A stretch of DNA of 64,000 nt from JAJFJD01 sp965228695. GTDB taxonomy: Bacteria > Pseudomonadota > Alphaproteobacteria > UBA8366. Numbering within the stretch: position 1 is the first letter of the stretch; the number at the start of each line of letters is the position of its first letter. The stretch is from assembly GCA_965228695.1 (NCBI GenBank), contig CBDDIB010000002.1, positions 1,054,001 through 1,118,000 of the forward strand, given 5' to 3'. Below the pieces are notes generated by a model that was not told the origin of the DNA, ran no database searches, and worked only from the letters and a program-made list of their open reading frames with translations. Both the position numbers and the translations under genes were made by a program. Positions 25,400 through 33,900 of the stretch are shown one piece after another.

Positions 25400-26658
25400 G
25401 CCGCGGCCTCGGCCAGAAGCGTGCCGGTTAGTGCGGTGTCGTCGGCGCCGGTGATCCGCATCCGAACGAGCGTGCCGGGTGTCAGGCATTCCGGGAGCCG
25501 GACAGGCGCATACCGTTCGGTTCGGCCGCGCTCGGCGGTTTCGACCAGCACGGTCGTTTCGCCGCCGACACACCCACTCAAGAAATCCGAGACGCGGCGC
25601 TCTCCGGCCTCGCGCAATTGCTTCGCCCGCGCACGGCGCTCGGCCGTCGGCACCTGCGGCATGCGGGCGGCGGGCGTGCCGGGACGCGGGGAGTACGGGA
25701 AGACATGCAGCCAGGTCAGGCCGCAGTCGTCGATCAGGTCCAGGCTGCGCTGGAACATGTCGTCGGTCTCCGTCGGAAATCCGGCGATCAGGTCCGCGCC
25801 GAACACCATGTCGGGGCGCAGGGCCCGCACCTGCTTGCAGAAGGCGACGGCATCGGCGCGGCTGTGGCGCCGCTTCATCCGCTTGAGGATCATGTCGTCT
25901 CCGGCCTGCAGCGACAGATGCAGATGCGGCATCAGCCGGGGTTCCCCGGCGATCAGGTCGAGCAGGTCGTCGTCCACTTCGACCGCGTCGATCGACGAGA
26001 TGCGCAGGCGCGGCAGGTCCGGCACCAGCGCCAGCAGGCGGCGAACCATCTGCCCCAGCGCCGTTTTGCCCGGCAGGTCCGCGCCGTAGGAGGTGATGTC
26101 GACGCCGGTCAGCACGACCTCCGCATAGCCGTTCGCGGCCAACTGTCGGACTTGTTGGACGATTCGGCCGATCGGCACCGACCGGCTGTTGCCGCGGCCA
26201 TACGGGATGACGCAGAAGGTGCAGCGGTGGTCGCAGCCGTTCTGCACCTGGACGAAGGCGCGGGCACGGTCCTCGAAACCGGTGATCAGATGCCCGGCGG
26301 TTTCCCGCACCGTCATGATGTCGCCGACCGCGAGCGGCGCGTCGGCCTCGGGCGCGAAGCTCTCCGCCTGCATCTTCTCGGTATTGCCGATCACGCGGTC
26401 GACCTCGGGCATCGCGGCGAAGGCGTCGGCGTCCCGCTGCGCGGCGCAGCCGGTGACCACGATACGGGCCGTCGGATTGTCGCGCCGGGCCTTGCGGATC
26501 GCCTGGCGCGCTTGCCGTTCGGCTTCCGCCGTCACGGCGCAGGTGTTGACGATCACCGCGTCGTCGAGGCCGGCGGCTTCGGCATGGCCGCGCATGACCT
26601 CGGATTCGAAAGCGTTCAGGCGGCAGCCGAAGGTGACGATCTGTGGGCGGGCGGTCAT
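25396..26658 (-). CDS. mtaB: tRNA t6A37 methylthiotransferase MtaB
   Basis: A 420-residue radical-SAM enzyme that converts t6A to ms2t6A at position 37 of ANN-decoding tRNAs. Domain order: the N-terminal UPF0004 part starting FGCRLNAFESEVM, with cysteines at the first strand, in NTCAVT and in VVTGCAAQ; then the radical-SAM cluster motif CDHRCTFCVIPYGRG; then a C-terminal TRAM-like strand set (TTVLVETAERG, LTPGTLVRMRITG). Length is typical. The start ATG 26658 overlaps the dapF stop as ATGA and its own stop overlaps the ftsY start the same way, so the three genes are tightly coupled. Confidence 0.95.
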   Translation of the reverse strand: MTARPQIVTFGCRLNAFESEVMRGHAEAAGLDDAVIVNTCAVTAEAERQARQAIRKARRDNPTARIVVTGCAAQRDADAFAAMPEVDRVIGNTEKMQAESFAPEADAPLAVGDIMTVRETAGHLITGFEDRARAFVQVQNGCDHRCTFCVIPYGRGNSRSVPIGRIVQQVRQLAANGYAEVVLTGVDITSYGADLPGKTALGQMVRRLLALVPDLPRLRISSIDAVEVDDDLLDLIAGEPRLMPHLHLSLQAGDDMILKRMKRRHSRADAVAFCKQVRALRPDMVFGADLIAGFPTETDDMFQRSLDLIDDCGLTWLHVFPYSPRPGTPAARMPQVPTAERRARAKQLREAGERRVSDFLSGCVGGETTVLVETAERGRTERYAPVRLPECLTPGTLVRMRITGADDTALTGTLLAEAAA

Positions 26659-27473
26659 GCGGCAAGCTCCCCGGTGAAGCTCAGCGCCGTCGGCCCGGCG
26701 AGGACGACATGGTTGTCACTTTCGCGCCATTCGACCGAAAGGGTACCGCCGTCCACGTCCAGGTCGACTGCGCGCCCGGTCAGCCCGCGCCGGTGCGCGG
26801 CGACCGCCGTGGCGCAGGCTCCGCTGCCGCAGGCCTGGGTGATCCCGGCGCCGCGTTCCCACACCCGCAGGCGGATGCGGTCCGGCCCGGTGACGGTCGC
26901 AATTTCGACATTGGTTCGCTCCGGGAACATCGGATGATGCTCGATCTCCGGCCCCAGGGCGGGCAGGTCGATCGCCTCGGCGTTGTCGACGAAGAAGACG
27001 CAATGCGGATTGCCCATGTTGACGGCTGCCGGGTTGGCCAGCGGTCCTTGCTCGATCGGCAGCGACAGGGTGTCGGCCGCTTCGCGCAGGGGAATGTCCG
27101 GCCAATCCAGCCGCGCGGGGCCCATATCGACGGCGACGATTCCGTCCGCACCGGTTTCGGCCGTCAGCAGGCCGGCCGCGGTTTGGACGGCCGCCGTGCG
27201 CCGACCCGACTCCTCCATCAGCGCCGCCACGACGCAGCGGGTGCCGTTGCCGCAGGCCGCCGATTCGCTGCCGTCGGAATTAAAAAAGCGCAGGCGCGCG
27301 TCGGCTTGTCCGTCATCCGATTGATCTATCAGGATAAGTTGATCGAACCCGACGCCGCGTCGGCGGTCGGCGATGGCGCGAATCCGGTCCGGCGCGAGCT
27401 CGACGGGCGTGCTGCGCCGGTCGATCACGACGAAGTCGTTGCCGAGACCATGCATCTTGGTGAAGGCGATCAT
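26655..27473 (-). CDS. dapF: Diaminopimelate epimerase
   Basis: A 272-residue enzyme converting LL- to meso-diaminopimelate for lysine and peptidoglycan synthesis. The two catalytic cysteines are in AACGNGTRC and QACGSGACATA. The N-terminal FTKMHGLGNDFVVID is diagnostic. I place the start at ATG 27473, because AAGGA lies eight bases upstream and the product then begins M-I-A-F-T-K-M-H-G, matching the family. Starts at 27482 (ATG) and 27494 (GTG) are possible but lack a suitably placed ribosome site. It is first in the dapF-mtaB-ftsY operon, divergent from ffh across 264 bases. Confidence 0.95.
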   Translation of the reverse strand: MIAFTKMHGLGNDFVVIDRRSTPVELAPDRIRAIADRRRGVGFDQLILIDQSDDGQADARLRFFNSDGSESAACGNGTRCVVAALMEESGRRTAAVQTAAGLLTAETGADGIVAVDMGPARLDWPDIPLREAADTLSLPIEQGPLANPAAVNMGNPHCVFFVDNAEAIDLPALGPEIEHHPMFPERTNVEIATVTGPDRIRLRVWERGAGITQACGSGACATAVAAHRRGLTGRAVDLDVDGGTLSVEWRESDNHVVLAGPTALSFTGELAA

Positions 27474-27572
27474 CGCTGCCATCCTTGTGAACACAGCCTT
27501 ATATGGCGGCGATGGCGCGCAAGTCTAGGAAATTAAGGCGTTTCGATGGCGTTCGGATAGGGTCTCCGGCGC

Positions 27573-27601
27573 TTGACTTGCCCTCCCCGCGGGGGTACAA
27601 G
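27573..27601 (+). promoter_or_regulatory. Candidate sigma-70-type promoter for ffh
   Basis: A -35 box TTGACT at 27573-27578, a 17-base spacer and a -10 box TACAAG at 27596-27601 (four of six consensus bases). It points toward ffh, about 130 bases ahead. The transcript would contain two GC-rich hairpins (27634-27647 and 27651-27676) before the start codon. Confidence 0.45.
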
Positions 27602-27633
27602 CCGCCTGCCTTTTGAGAAAAAAGCATGCGGCC

Positions 27634-27676
27634 AGCCCCGAGGGGCTCCGCCAGTCCGCGAGGGTTCGCGCACTGG
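27634..27676 (+). promoter_or_regulatory. Tandem stem-loops in the ffh leader
   Basis: The first hairpin has arms AGCCCC and GGGGCT (27634-27647). The second pairs CCAGT-C-CGCGA with TCGCG-C-ACTGG around a GGGT loop (27651-27676). They lie between the candidate promoter and ATG 27738. They could modulate ffh expression or be part of a transcript processed upstream; there is no T-run after them, so a factor-independent terminator is unlikely. Confidence 0.35.
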
Positions 27677-27737
27677 CGCCATTTCCCTTTGTACGGGCCG
27701 AGTTGCGAACGACCGGCAGGACAGCGCAGGACACCCT

Positions 27738-29108
27738 ATGTTCGACAGTCTGACAGATCGTCTCGGGGACGTTTTCGACCGCCTCAAGCGCCGCGGTGCG
27801 CTGAAGGAGCAGGATGTCGATGCGGCGCTCCGCGAAGTTCGGGTCGCCCTGCTGGAAGCGGATGTCGCCCTGCCCGTGGTCAAGGAGCTGATCGACAAGG
27901 TCAGGGAAAAGGCCGTCGGCAGCGAAATCCTCAAGTCGGTGACGCCGGGCCAGATGGTCATCAAGGTCGTCCACGACACGCTGGTCGAGACGCTCGGCGG
28001 CGAAGAAGACCCGATCATGCTGCCCGCCGATCCGCCGGGCGCCTTCCTCATGGTCGGCCTGCAGGGGTCGGGTAAGACGACGACGACGGCCAAGCTGGGG
28101 CTGCGGCTCAAGGAACGCGACCACAAGAAGGTCTTGATGGCGTCGCTCGACGTGGCGCGCCCCGCCGCGCAGGAACAGCTCAAGGTGTTGGGCGAGCAGG
28201 CGGACGTGGCGACCTTGCCGATCGTTGCGGGCCAGGGACCGGTCGAGATTGCGCGCCGTGCGATGCAGGCGGCCACCCTGGGCGGGTTCGACGTGATCCT
28301 GCTGGACACGGCGGGCCGGTTGCATGTCGATGATGCGCTGATGGACGAGGTCGCGGCGGTCCGCGACGTTTCGATGCCGCTGGAGACATTGCTCGTGGCG
28401 GACGCCATGACCGGTCAGGACGCGGTCAACGTGGCGGCCAGTTTCAACGAGCGCGTCGGCCTGACGGGCATCGTGCTGACCCGGGTCGACGGCGACGCGC
28501 GCGGCGGCGCCGCGTTGTCGATGCGCGCGGTCACGGGCAAGCCGATCAAGCTGCTCGGCGTCGGCGAAAAACTCGAGGACGTGGAAGCCTTTCACCCGGA
28601 CCGCATCGCCGGCCGTATCCTCGGCATGGGCGACGTGGTCAGCCTGGTGGAGAAGGTCGCCGAGACGGTCGAGGTCGAGGAGGCGGAGAAACTCGCCGCC
28701 AAGCTCAAGAAAGGGCAGATGGACCTCAACGACCTGGCCGACCAGCTCAAGCAGCTGCGCCGCATGGGCGGGATGTCCGGCGTCATGAACATGCTGCCGG
28801 GCATCGGCAAGATGAAGAACCAGATGGCCGAGGCCAATCTCGACGAATCGGTGGTCAAGCGGCAGGAGGCGATCATCCAGTCGATGACGCCGCAGGAACG
28901 CAGCCGGCCGAAAGTGATTCAGGCGTCCCGCAAGCGGCGCATCGCCGCCGGGTCGGGGACCTCGGTCCAGGACGTGAACAAGCTGCTCAAGCAGTTCCAG
29001 ATGATGAACAAGATGATGAAGAAAATGGGCAAGATGGGAAAGAAAGGCATGATGCGCGGCGGTCTGCCGCAGATGCCCGGAATGCCCGGCATGCCCCCGC
29101 GTTTCTAG
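27738..29108 (+). CDS. ffh: Signal recognition particle protein Ffh
   Basis: A 456-residue GTPase that with 4.5S RNA binds signal sequences on nascent chains. The N domain begins MFDSLTDRLGDVFDRLK. The G domain has GLQGSGKTTTTAKLGLRL (about residues 107-124), DVARPAAQEQLK, LLDTAGRLHVDD and LTRVDGDARGGAALS. The Met-rich M domain follows (LRRMGGMSGVMNMLPG, then the RNA-binding helix end) and a MPGMPGMPP-type tail. It starts at ATG 27738; no good ribosome site is visible, only a distant GGACA. It leads the ffh-rpsP-rimM-trmD-rplS order typical of proteobacteria. The SRP RNA gene is not in this window. Confidence 0.97.
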   Translation: MFDSLTDRLGDVFDRLKRRGALKEQDVDAALREVRVALLEADVALPVVKELIDKVREKAVGSEILKSVTPGQMVIKVVHDTLVETLGGEEDPIMLPADPPGAFLMVGLQGSGKTTTTAKLGLRLKERDHKKVLMASLDVARPAAQEQLKVLGEQADVATLPIVAGQGPVEIARRAMQAATLGGFDVILLDTAGRLHVDDALMDEVAAVRDVSMPLETLLVADAMTGQDAVNVAASFNERVGLTGIVLTRVDGDARGGAALSMRAVTGKPIKLLGVGEKLEDVEAFHPDRIAGRILGMGDVVSLVEKVAETVEVEEAEKLAAKLKKGQMDLNDLADQLKQLRRMGGMSGVMNMLPGIGKMKNQMAEANLDESVVKRQEAIIQSMTPQERSRPKVIQASRKRRIAAGSGTSVQDVNKLLKQFQMMNKMMKKMGKMGKKGMMRGGLPQMPGMPGMPPRF

Positions 29109-29170
29109 AACGCGGTCAGACACCGAAAACCGACTGACACCTATTTTATCGACGAGGGAAACTCACTGAT

Positions 29171-29764
29171 ATGTCACTAAAAATTCGACTAGCCCGGGGC
29201 GGCGCCAAGAAGCGGCCCTTTTACCGGATCGTCGTCGCCGACTCGCGGATGCCGCGGGATGGCCGCTTCATCGAGAAGGTGGGCACCTACAACCCCATGC
29301 TCAACAAGGACGACCCGAACCGGGTGACCCTGGTTCAGGAACGCGTTCAGCATTGGCTGTCGGTTGGCGCGTTGCCGTCCGACCGTGTCGCCCGGTTCCT
29401 CGGCAAGGCGGAGATCATTCCGATGCCGACTTATCGCGAGTCGCCCAAGAAGAGCGCGCCGCGTCCGAAGACGCTGGAGAAGCAGGCCGCCCGCGAGGAG
29501 AAGAAGCAGGCCGCCGCCGAGGCCGCCAAGGAAGCCGCTGCCGCCGCTGCCGCAGCACCGGCGGCGGAAGAGTCCGCGGACGATGCCGCTGCCGAGGCGC
29601 CGGCTGAAGAGGCCGCCGCCGAATCCCCCGCAGAGGAAAAGGCGGAAGAGGTGAAGGCCGAGGAGGCCCCGGCCGAAGATAAGGCGGAAGACAAGGCCGA
29701 GGAGAAAGCCGAAGAGGCGCCTGCCGAGGAAGCGGCCAAGGAAGAGGAGAAGAAGGACGGCTAA
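29171..29764 (+). CDS. rpsP: 30S ribosomal protein S16 with long acidic/alanine-rich tail
   Basis: A 197-residue S16, far longer than the usual 80-90. Residues 1 to about 82 are the normal fold (KIRLARGGAKKRPFYRIVVA, then PMLNKDDPNRVTL and VARFLGKAEIIPMP). The remaining ~115 residues are a charged tail: first a basic link (SPKKSAPRPKTLEKQA), then Ala/Glu/Lys repeats such as AEEKAEEAPAEEAA. The reading frame is continuous and followed by rimM, so it is a real extension; shorter tails are known in some alphaproteobacterial S16 proteins. GAGGGAAAC precedes ATG 29171 by about eight bases. The tail is probably disordered or a charged helix on the ribosome surface. Confidence 0.95.
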   Translation: MSLKIRLARGGAKKRPFYRIVVADSRMPRDGRFIEKVGTYNPMLNKDDPNRVTLVQERVQHWLSVGALPSDRVARFLGKAEIIPMPTYRESPKKSAPRPKTLEKQAAREEKKQAAAEAAKEAAAAAAAAPAAEESADDAAAEAPAEEAAAESPAEEKAEEVKAEEAPAEDKAEDKAEEKAEEAPAEEAAKEEEKKDG

Positions 29765-29806
29765 CGCCGTTTCGACCGGATCTTCATGGTGATGGAGCAT
29801 GTGGAT

Positions 29807-30385
29807 ATGGCGGACCGCAAGGTCTGTATCGGGGTGATAGCCGGCGCGCACGGGGTCCGTGGCCAAGTGCGCGTGAAGAGCTTCACCGCCGAACCGCAGG
29901 ACGTGACGGCCTATGGCCCGGTCACGGACGCCAGCGGTGTGCGCCAGTTCGACCTGCGAATCACCGGGGCCGCCCGCGGCATGATGTTGGCGAAGATCGA
30001 CGGCGTCGGGGACCGGAACGCGGCGGATTTGCTGCGCGGCACCGAGCTGTATGTCGACCGGGACCGCCTGCCGGACCCCGATGAAGACGAGTACTACTAC
30101 GCCGACCTGATCGGCCTGGACGCGGTGTCGACCGACGGCACGGCGTTGGGCAGCGTCCGCGCCATGCATAATTTCGGCGCGGGCGACATGATCGAGTTGG
30201 AGGATGGCTCCGGCAAGACCGAGTTGCTGCCGTTCACGGTGGCGGTCGTCGCGTCGGTCGATCTGAAGGCCGGCGTGGTGACGATCGACCCGCCGCATGA
30301 AATCTTCGTGCGGCCCGATGCGCATCTCGACGAGGGCGATGATGCCGGCGCCGATGCGGACGAACGCGGGGAGGCCGGCACATGA
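29807..30385 (+). CDS. rimM: Ribosome maturation factor RimM
   Basis: A 192-residue assembly factor that binds S19 during 30S maturation. The N-terminal RimM fold starts VCIGVIAGAHGVRGQVRVKSF, split by a normal loop, and the PRC-barrel half has EYYYADLIGLDAV and DPPHEIFV. A 20-residue acidic C-terminus follows. I start it at ATG 29807 because GGAG lies nine bases upstream (29794-29797); ATGs at 29786 and 29792 are in frame but without that spacing. Its stop overlaps trmD as ATGA. It sits 42 bases after rpsP in the conserved ribosomal operon. Confidence 0.94.
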   Translation: MADRKVCIGVIAGAHGVRGQVRVKSFTAEPQDVTAYGPVTDASGVRQFDLRITGAARGMMLAKIDGVGDRNAADLLRGTELYVDRDRLPDPDEDEYYYADLIGLDAVSTDGTALGSVRAMHNFGAGDMIELEDGSGKTELLPFTVAVVASVDLKAGVVTIDPPHEIFVRPDAHLDEGDDAGADADERGEAGT

Positions 30386-31074
30386 GCTGGAACGCCCGTG
30401 TCCTGACGCTGTTCCCGGAAATGTTCCCGGGTCCGCTCGGCGATTCGCTCGCCGGCAAGGCGCTGGCGACGGGTCTTTGGTCGCTGCGCACAATCGATAT
30501 CCGCGATTTCGCGACGGACCGCCACGCCACGGTGGACGACACGCCCTTCGGCGGTGGCCCGGGCATGGTGATGCGCGCCGACGTGGTCGACGATGCGATC
30601 GACTCGGTGGCCGGCGAGCCCGGTCCCTTGGTCTACCTGACGCCGCGCGGACGGCGGCTCGATCAGGCGCTGGTCGGCGAGCTTGCCGCCGGGCCGGGTA
30701 TGACGGTGTTGTGCGGCCGGTACGAGGGGATCGACGAGCGCGTCATCGAGTCCCGCGACCTCACGGAAATCAGCCTCGGCGATTTCGTATTGTCGGGCGG
30801 CGAGCCGGCGGCGGTTGCGCTGATCGACGCCTGCGTGCGGCTGTTGCCGGGCGTGATGGGCGATGCGGCGTCGCTCGAGGAGGAAAGCTTTCAAAGCGGG
30901 TTACTGGAATACCCGCACTATACGCGACCGGCGAAATGGCATGGCCGGTCGGTGCCGGAGGTCTTGCTCTCCGGGCACCATGAAAAGATCCGCGCCTGGC
31001 GGCGCGAACAGGCAGAACGCATTACCCGCGAGCGGCGGCCCGATCTCTGGGACCGCTATACCGCGCAGATTTAA
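30382..31074 (+). CDS. trmD: tRNA (guanine37-N1)-methyltransferase
   Basis: A 230-residue SPOUT methyltransferase making m1G37 in tRNAs, which prevents +1 frameshifting. Signature stretches: VLTLFPEMFPGPL at the start, DDTPFGGGPGMVM, YLTPRGRRLDQ, the knot motifs VLCGRYEGIDERV and ISLGDFVLSGGE, then HYTRPAKWHGRSVPEVLLSG. Length is normal. The start overlaps the rimM stop by four bases, so translation is coupled. rplS follows 17 bases later. Confidence 0.97.
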   Translation: MSWNARVLTLFPEMFPGPLGDSLAGKALATGLWSLRTIDIRDFATDRHATVDDTPFGGGPGMVMRADVVDDAIDSVAGEPGPLVYLTPRGRRLDQALVGELAAGPGMTVLCGRYEGIDERVIESRDLTEISLGDFVLSGGEPAAVALIDACVRLLPGVMGDAASLEEESFQSGLLEYPHYTRPAKWHGRSVPEVLLSGHHEKIRAWRREQAERITRERRPDLWDRYTAQI

Positions 31075-31091
31075 GGAACGAGGACGGAAAC

Positions 31092-31550
31092 ATGAACATC
31101 ATTCAAAAGGTAGAGCAGGCCCAGCTGGAAAAGCTCACGGCCGAGCGCGATATCCCGCCGTTTCGGCCGGGCGATACGATCCGCGTTCAGGTGCGCGTCG
31201 TCGAAGGCACCCGCGAGCGGATCCAGGCTTTCGAAGGCGTCTGTATCGGCCGCAAGAACGCCGGCTTGAACAGCTCCTTCACGGTGCGCAAGATCAGCTA
31301 CGGCGAAGGCGTCGAGCGGGTCTTTCCGCTGCACAGCCCGCGGATCGACGCGATCGAGGTGGTGCGCCGGGGTTCGGTCCGCCGCGCAAAGCTGTATTAT
31401 CTTCGCGGCCGCCGCGGGAAGTCGGCGCGGATCACCGAGGATACGAGCCAGCGCCGCGCCCAGGAAGCCGCGGCGCATAGCGATGCCGTCGCGGCCGACG
31501 CCAAAGCCGCGGAAGCGGCCGCCGCTGTCGAAGAGAAGACGGAAGACTAG
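31092..31550 (+). CDS. rplS: 50S ribosomal protein L19
   Basis: A 152-residue L19, located at the 30S-50S interface. The core (about residues 1-118) has RPGDTIRVQVRVVEGTRERI, KNSGL-like RKNAGLNSSFTVRKIS and GRRGKSARITED. The last ~30 residues are an alanine-rich acidic tail (ADAKAAEAAAAVEEK) not present in E. coli L19. AACGAGGACGGAAAC precedes ATG 31092. It closes the translation operon; the leucine genes begin 70 bases downstream and may be read from the same or a weak new promoter. Confidence 0.96.
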   Translation: MNIIQKVEQAQLEKLTAERDIPPFRPGDTIRVQVRVVEGTRERIQAFEGVCIGRKNAGLNSSFTVRKISYGEGVERVFPLHSPRIDAIEVVRRGSVRRAKLYYLRGRRGKSARITEDTSQRRAQEAAAHSDAVAADAKAAEAAAAVEEKTED

Positions 31551-31581
31551 ATAAGACCAAGAAGATCAATTGCGAGCCCAA

Positions 31582-31597
31582 GGGGATAACGATCCCC
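31582..31597 (+). promoter_or_regulatory. Perfect hairpin in the leuC leader
   Basis: GGGGAT and ATCCCC pair around the tetraloop AACG, 24 bases before the leuC start. There is no T-run and no leucine-rich leader peptide, so classic leu attenuation is not supported. It may stabilise or punctuate the rplS-leuC junction. Confidence 0.3.
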
Positions 31598-31620
31598 GCC
31601 GGGCGCCGGGAGCACGGGTG

Positions 31621-33024
31621 ATGAGCAAACCTCGAACTTTGTTCGAAAAGATTTGGGATAGCCATGTCGTCGATGTCGAGAAGAACGGCACATGCCTTCT
31701 CTATATCGACCGGCATCTCACCCATGAGGTGACGACGCCGCAGCCGTATGAAGGATTGCGCCAGGCAGGCCGTCCGGTGCGGCGGACCGATGCGACGCTC
31801 GCGGTGATCGACCACAACATCGCGACCGACCGCAGCGAGGGCATCCCCGAGGATTCGCAGCTTCAGATCGATACGCTGATCAAGAACTGCGCGGATTTCG
31901 GCGTCGAGCTGTTTCACTTCGACGACGTGCGGAACGGCATCGTGCATATCATCGGGCCGGAACAGGGATTTACACTGCCGGGCACGACATTGGTTTGCGG
32001 CGATAGCCATACGGCGACGCATGGCGCGTTCGGCGCGCTGGCCTTCGGCATCGGCACATCCGAGGTCGAGCACGTGCTGGCGACCCAGACCCTGATCCAG
32101 GCGCCGGCCAAGAGCATGCGCGTCACGGTGGACGGGGCGTTGCCGTTCGGCTGCACCGCGAAGGATCTGGTCCTCGCCATCATCGGCAAGATCGGCACCG
32201 GGGGCGGGACGGGCCATGTCATCGAATACGCCGGGCAGGCGATCGAGGACCTGTCGATGGAAGGCCGCATGACGGTCAGCAACATGACCATCGAAGCCGG
32301 TGCGCGCGCCGGATTGATCGCCCCGGACGAGAAGACCTTCGAGTTCCTGAAGGGCCGGCCGATGTCGCCGAAGGGAGAACAGTGGGACGCGGCGGTCGCC
32401 TACTGGAAGACGCTGCCGACCGATCCAGGCGCGCAATATGACAAGGAAGTAACGCTCGACGTATCCGAAATCGTGCCGCAGATCACCTGGGGCACCAGCC
32501 CGGAAGACGTCATGCCGATCACCGGCACGGTGCCGGACCCGACGGCCGAACCCGATGACGACAAGCGCGACAGCATGCAGCGCGCGCTCGACTATATGGG
32601 GCTGACGGCCGGGACAAAGATGACTGACGTGCCGATCGACCGTATTTTCGTCGGGTCCTGCACCAACGGCCGGATCGAGGATATGCGGGCGGTCGCCGCC
32701 GTGGCCAAGGGCCGCAAGGTCGCCGCCGGCGTGCGCGCGATGATCGTGCCGGGGTCCGGCTTGGTCAAGCAGCAGGCCGAGGAAGAAGGCATCGCCGATA
32801 TCCTGAAAGAGGCCGGCTTCGAATGGCGCGAGCCGGGCTGCTCGATGTGTCTGGCGATGAATGTAGACCGGCTCGAGCCGGGCGAGCGCTGTGCGTCCAC
32901 AACGAACCGGAACTTCGTCGGCCGCCAAGGCCGCGACGGGCGCACGCATTTGGTGAGTCCCGCCATGGCCGCCGCGGCGGCGGTGACGGGCAAATTTGCC
33001 GACGTACGGGAGCTGATGGAATAA
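31621..33024 (+). CDS. leuC: 3-isopropylmalate dehydratase large subunit, copy 1
   Basis: A 467-residue aconitase-superfamily subunit that with LeuD isomerises 2- to 3-isopropylmalate in leucine synthesis. The cluster cysteines are in GSCTNGRIED and PGCSMCLAMN; substrate motifs LLYIDRHLTHEV, CGDSHTATHGAFGALAFG and CASTTNRNFVGRQGRDG are intact. It lies directly after rplS, the usual alphaproteobacterial place, and just before leuD, so it is the best candidate for the housekeeping copy. Two further full-length copies follow leuD. The N-terminal region (DHNIATDRSEGIPEDSQ) differs from copies 2 and 3. It starts at ATG 31621 with GGGAG upstream. Confidence 0.95.
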   Translation: MSKPRTLFEKIWDSHVVDVEKNGTCLLYIDRHLTHEVTTPQPYEGLRQAGRPVRRTDATLAVIDHNIATDRSEGIPEDSQLQIDTLIKNCADFGVELFHFDDVRNGIVHIIGPEQGFTLPGTTLVCGDSHTATHGAFGALAFGIGTSEVEHVLATQTLIQAPAKSMRVTVDGALPFGCTAKDLVLAIIGKIGTGGGTGHVIEYAGQAIEDLSMEGRMTVSNMTIEAGARAGLIAPDEKTFEFLKGRPMSPKGEQWDAAVAYWKTLPTDPGAQYDKEVTLDVSEIVPQITWGTSPEDVMPITGTVPDPTAEPDDDKRDSMQRALDYMGLTAGTKMTDVPIDRIFVGSCTNGRIEDMRAVAAVAKGRKVAAGVRAMIVPGSGLVKQQAEEEGIADILKEAGFEWREPGCSMCLAMNVDRLEPGERCASTTNRNFVGRQGRDGRTHLVSPAMAAAAAVTGKFADVRELME

Positions 33025-33026
33025 CA

Positions 33027-33248
33027 ATGTCGTCCAATGCAATGAAGAATCCGGCGGATACGCAGCCGGGAGGGGAACAGAACCTCGAAGGCATCGACCG
33101 GCTGTTCGGCCGGGACGTCCGCAGTGCGGGTTGGGTCGTCGATCCGGCGGCCACTGCCCAGGACGGGAATAACGAATTACGGACCGGCCTTGGCGAAAAC
33201 AGGCCCGATCCGGCGATGATCTGGGCGCTGCGCGGTCGGCGCCGGTAA
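33027..33248 (+). CDS. Small protein between leuC and leuD, unknown function
   Basis: A 73-residue polar protein starting at ATG 33027, two bases after leuC; a second ATG at 33042 is possible. It has no membrane segment or Cys. A central ordered-looking stretch (IDRLFGRDVRSAGWVVDPAA) is flanked by Asn/Gly/Pro-rich parts, and it ends in WALRGRRR. No family is recognised. Its position inside a conserved pair of subunit genes argues for either a real accessory peptide or a recent insertion. It is followed by 19 bases containing the leuD ribosome site AGGAGAGG. Confidence 0.5.
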   Translation: MSSNAMKNPADTQPGGEQNLEGIDRLFGRDVRSAGWVVDPAATAQDGNNELRTGLGENRPDPAMIWALRGRRR

Positions 33249-33267
33249 GCGGATAGGAGAGGCGAAC

Positions 33268-33879
<612 letters not shown>

Positions 33880-33900
33880 GCCCGCGGCAGGACGAACGCG

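Noticed and set aside
24473..26665. A single long minus-strand frame that would fuse ftsY to an upstream 420-codon segment
   Set aside because: The upstream part is mtaB read in a wrong frame; FtsY starts cleanly at ATG 25399 with the ATGA overlap.
29171..29764. A frameshift joining S16 to another gene
   Set aside because: The tail is in frame, Ala/Glu/Lys-rich throughout and ends normally before rimM; there is no second recognisable domain.
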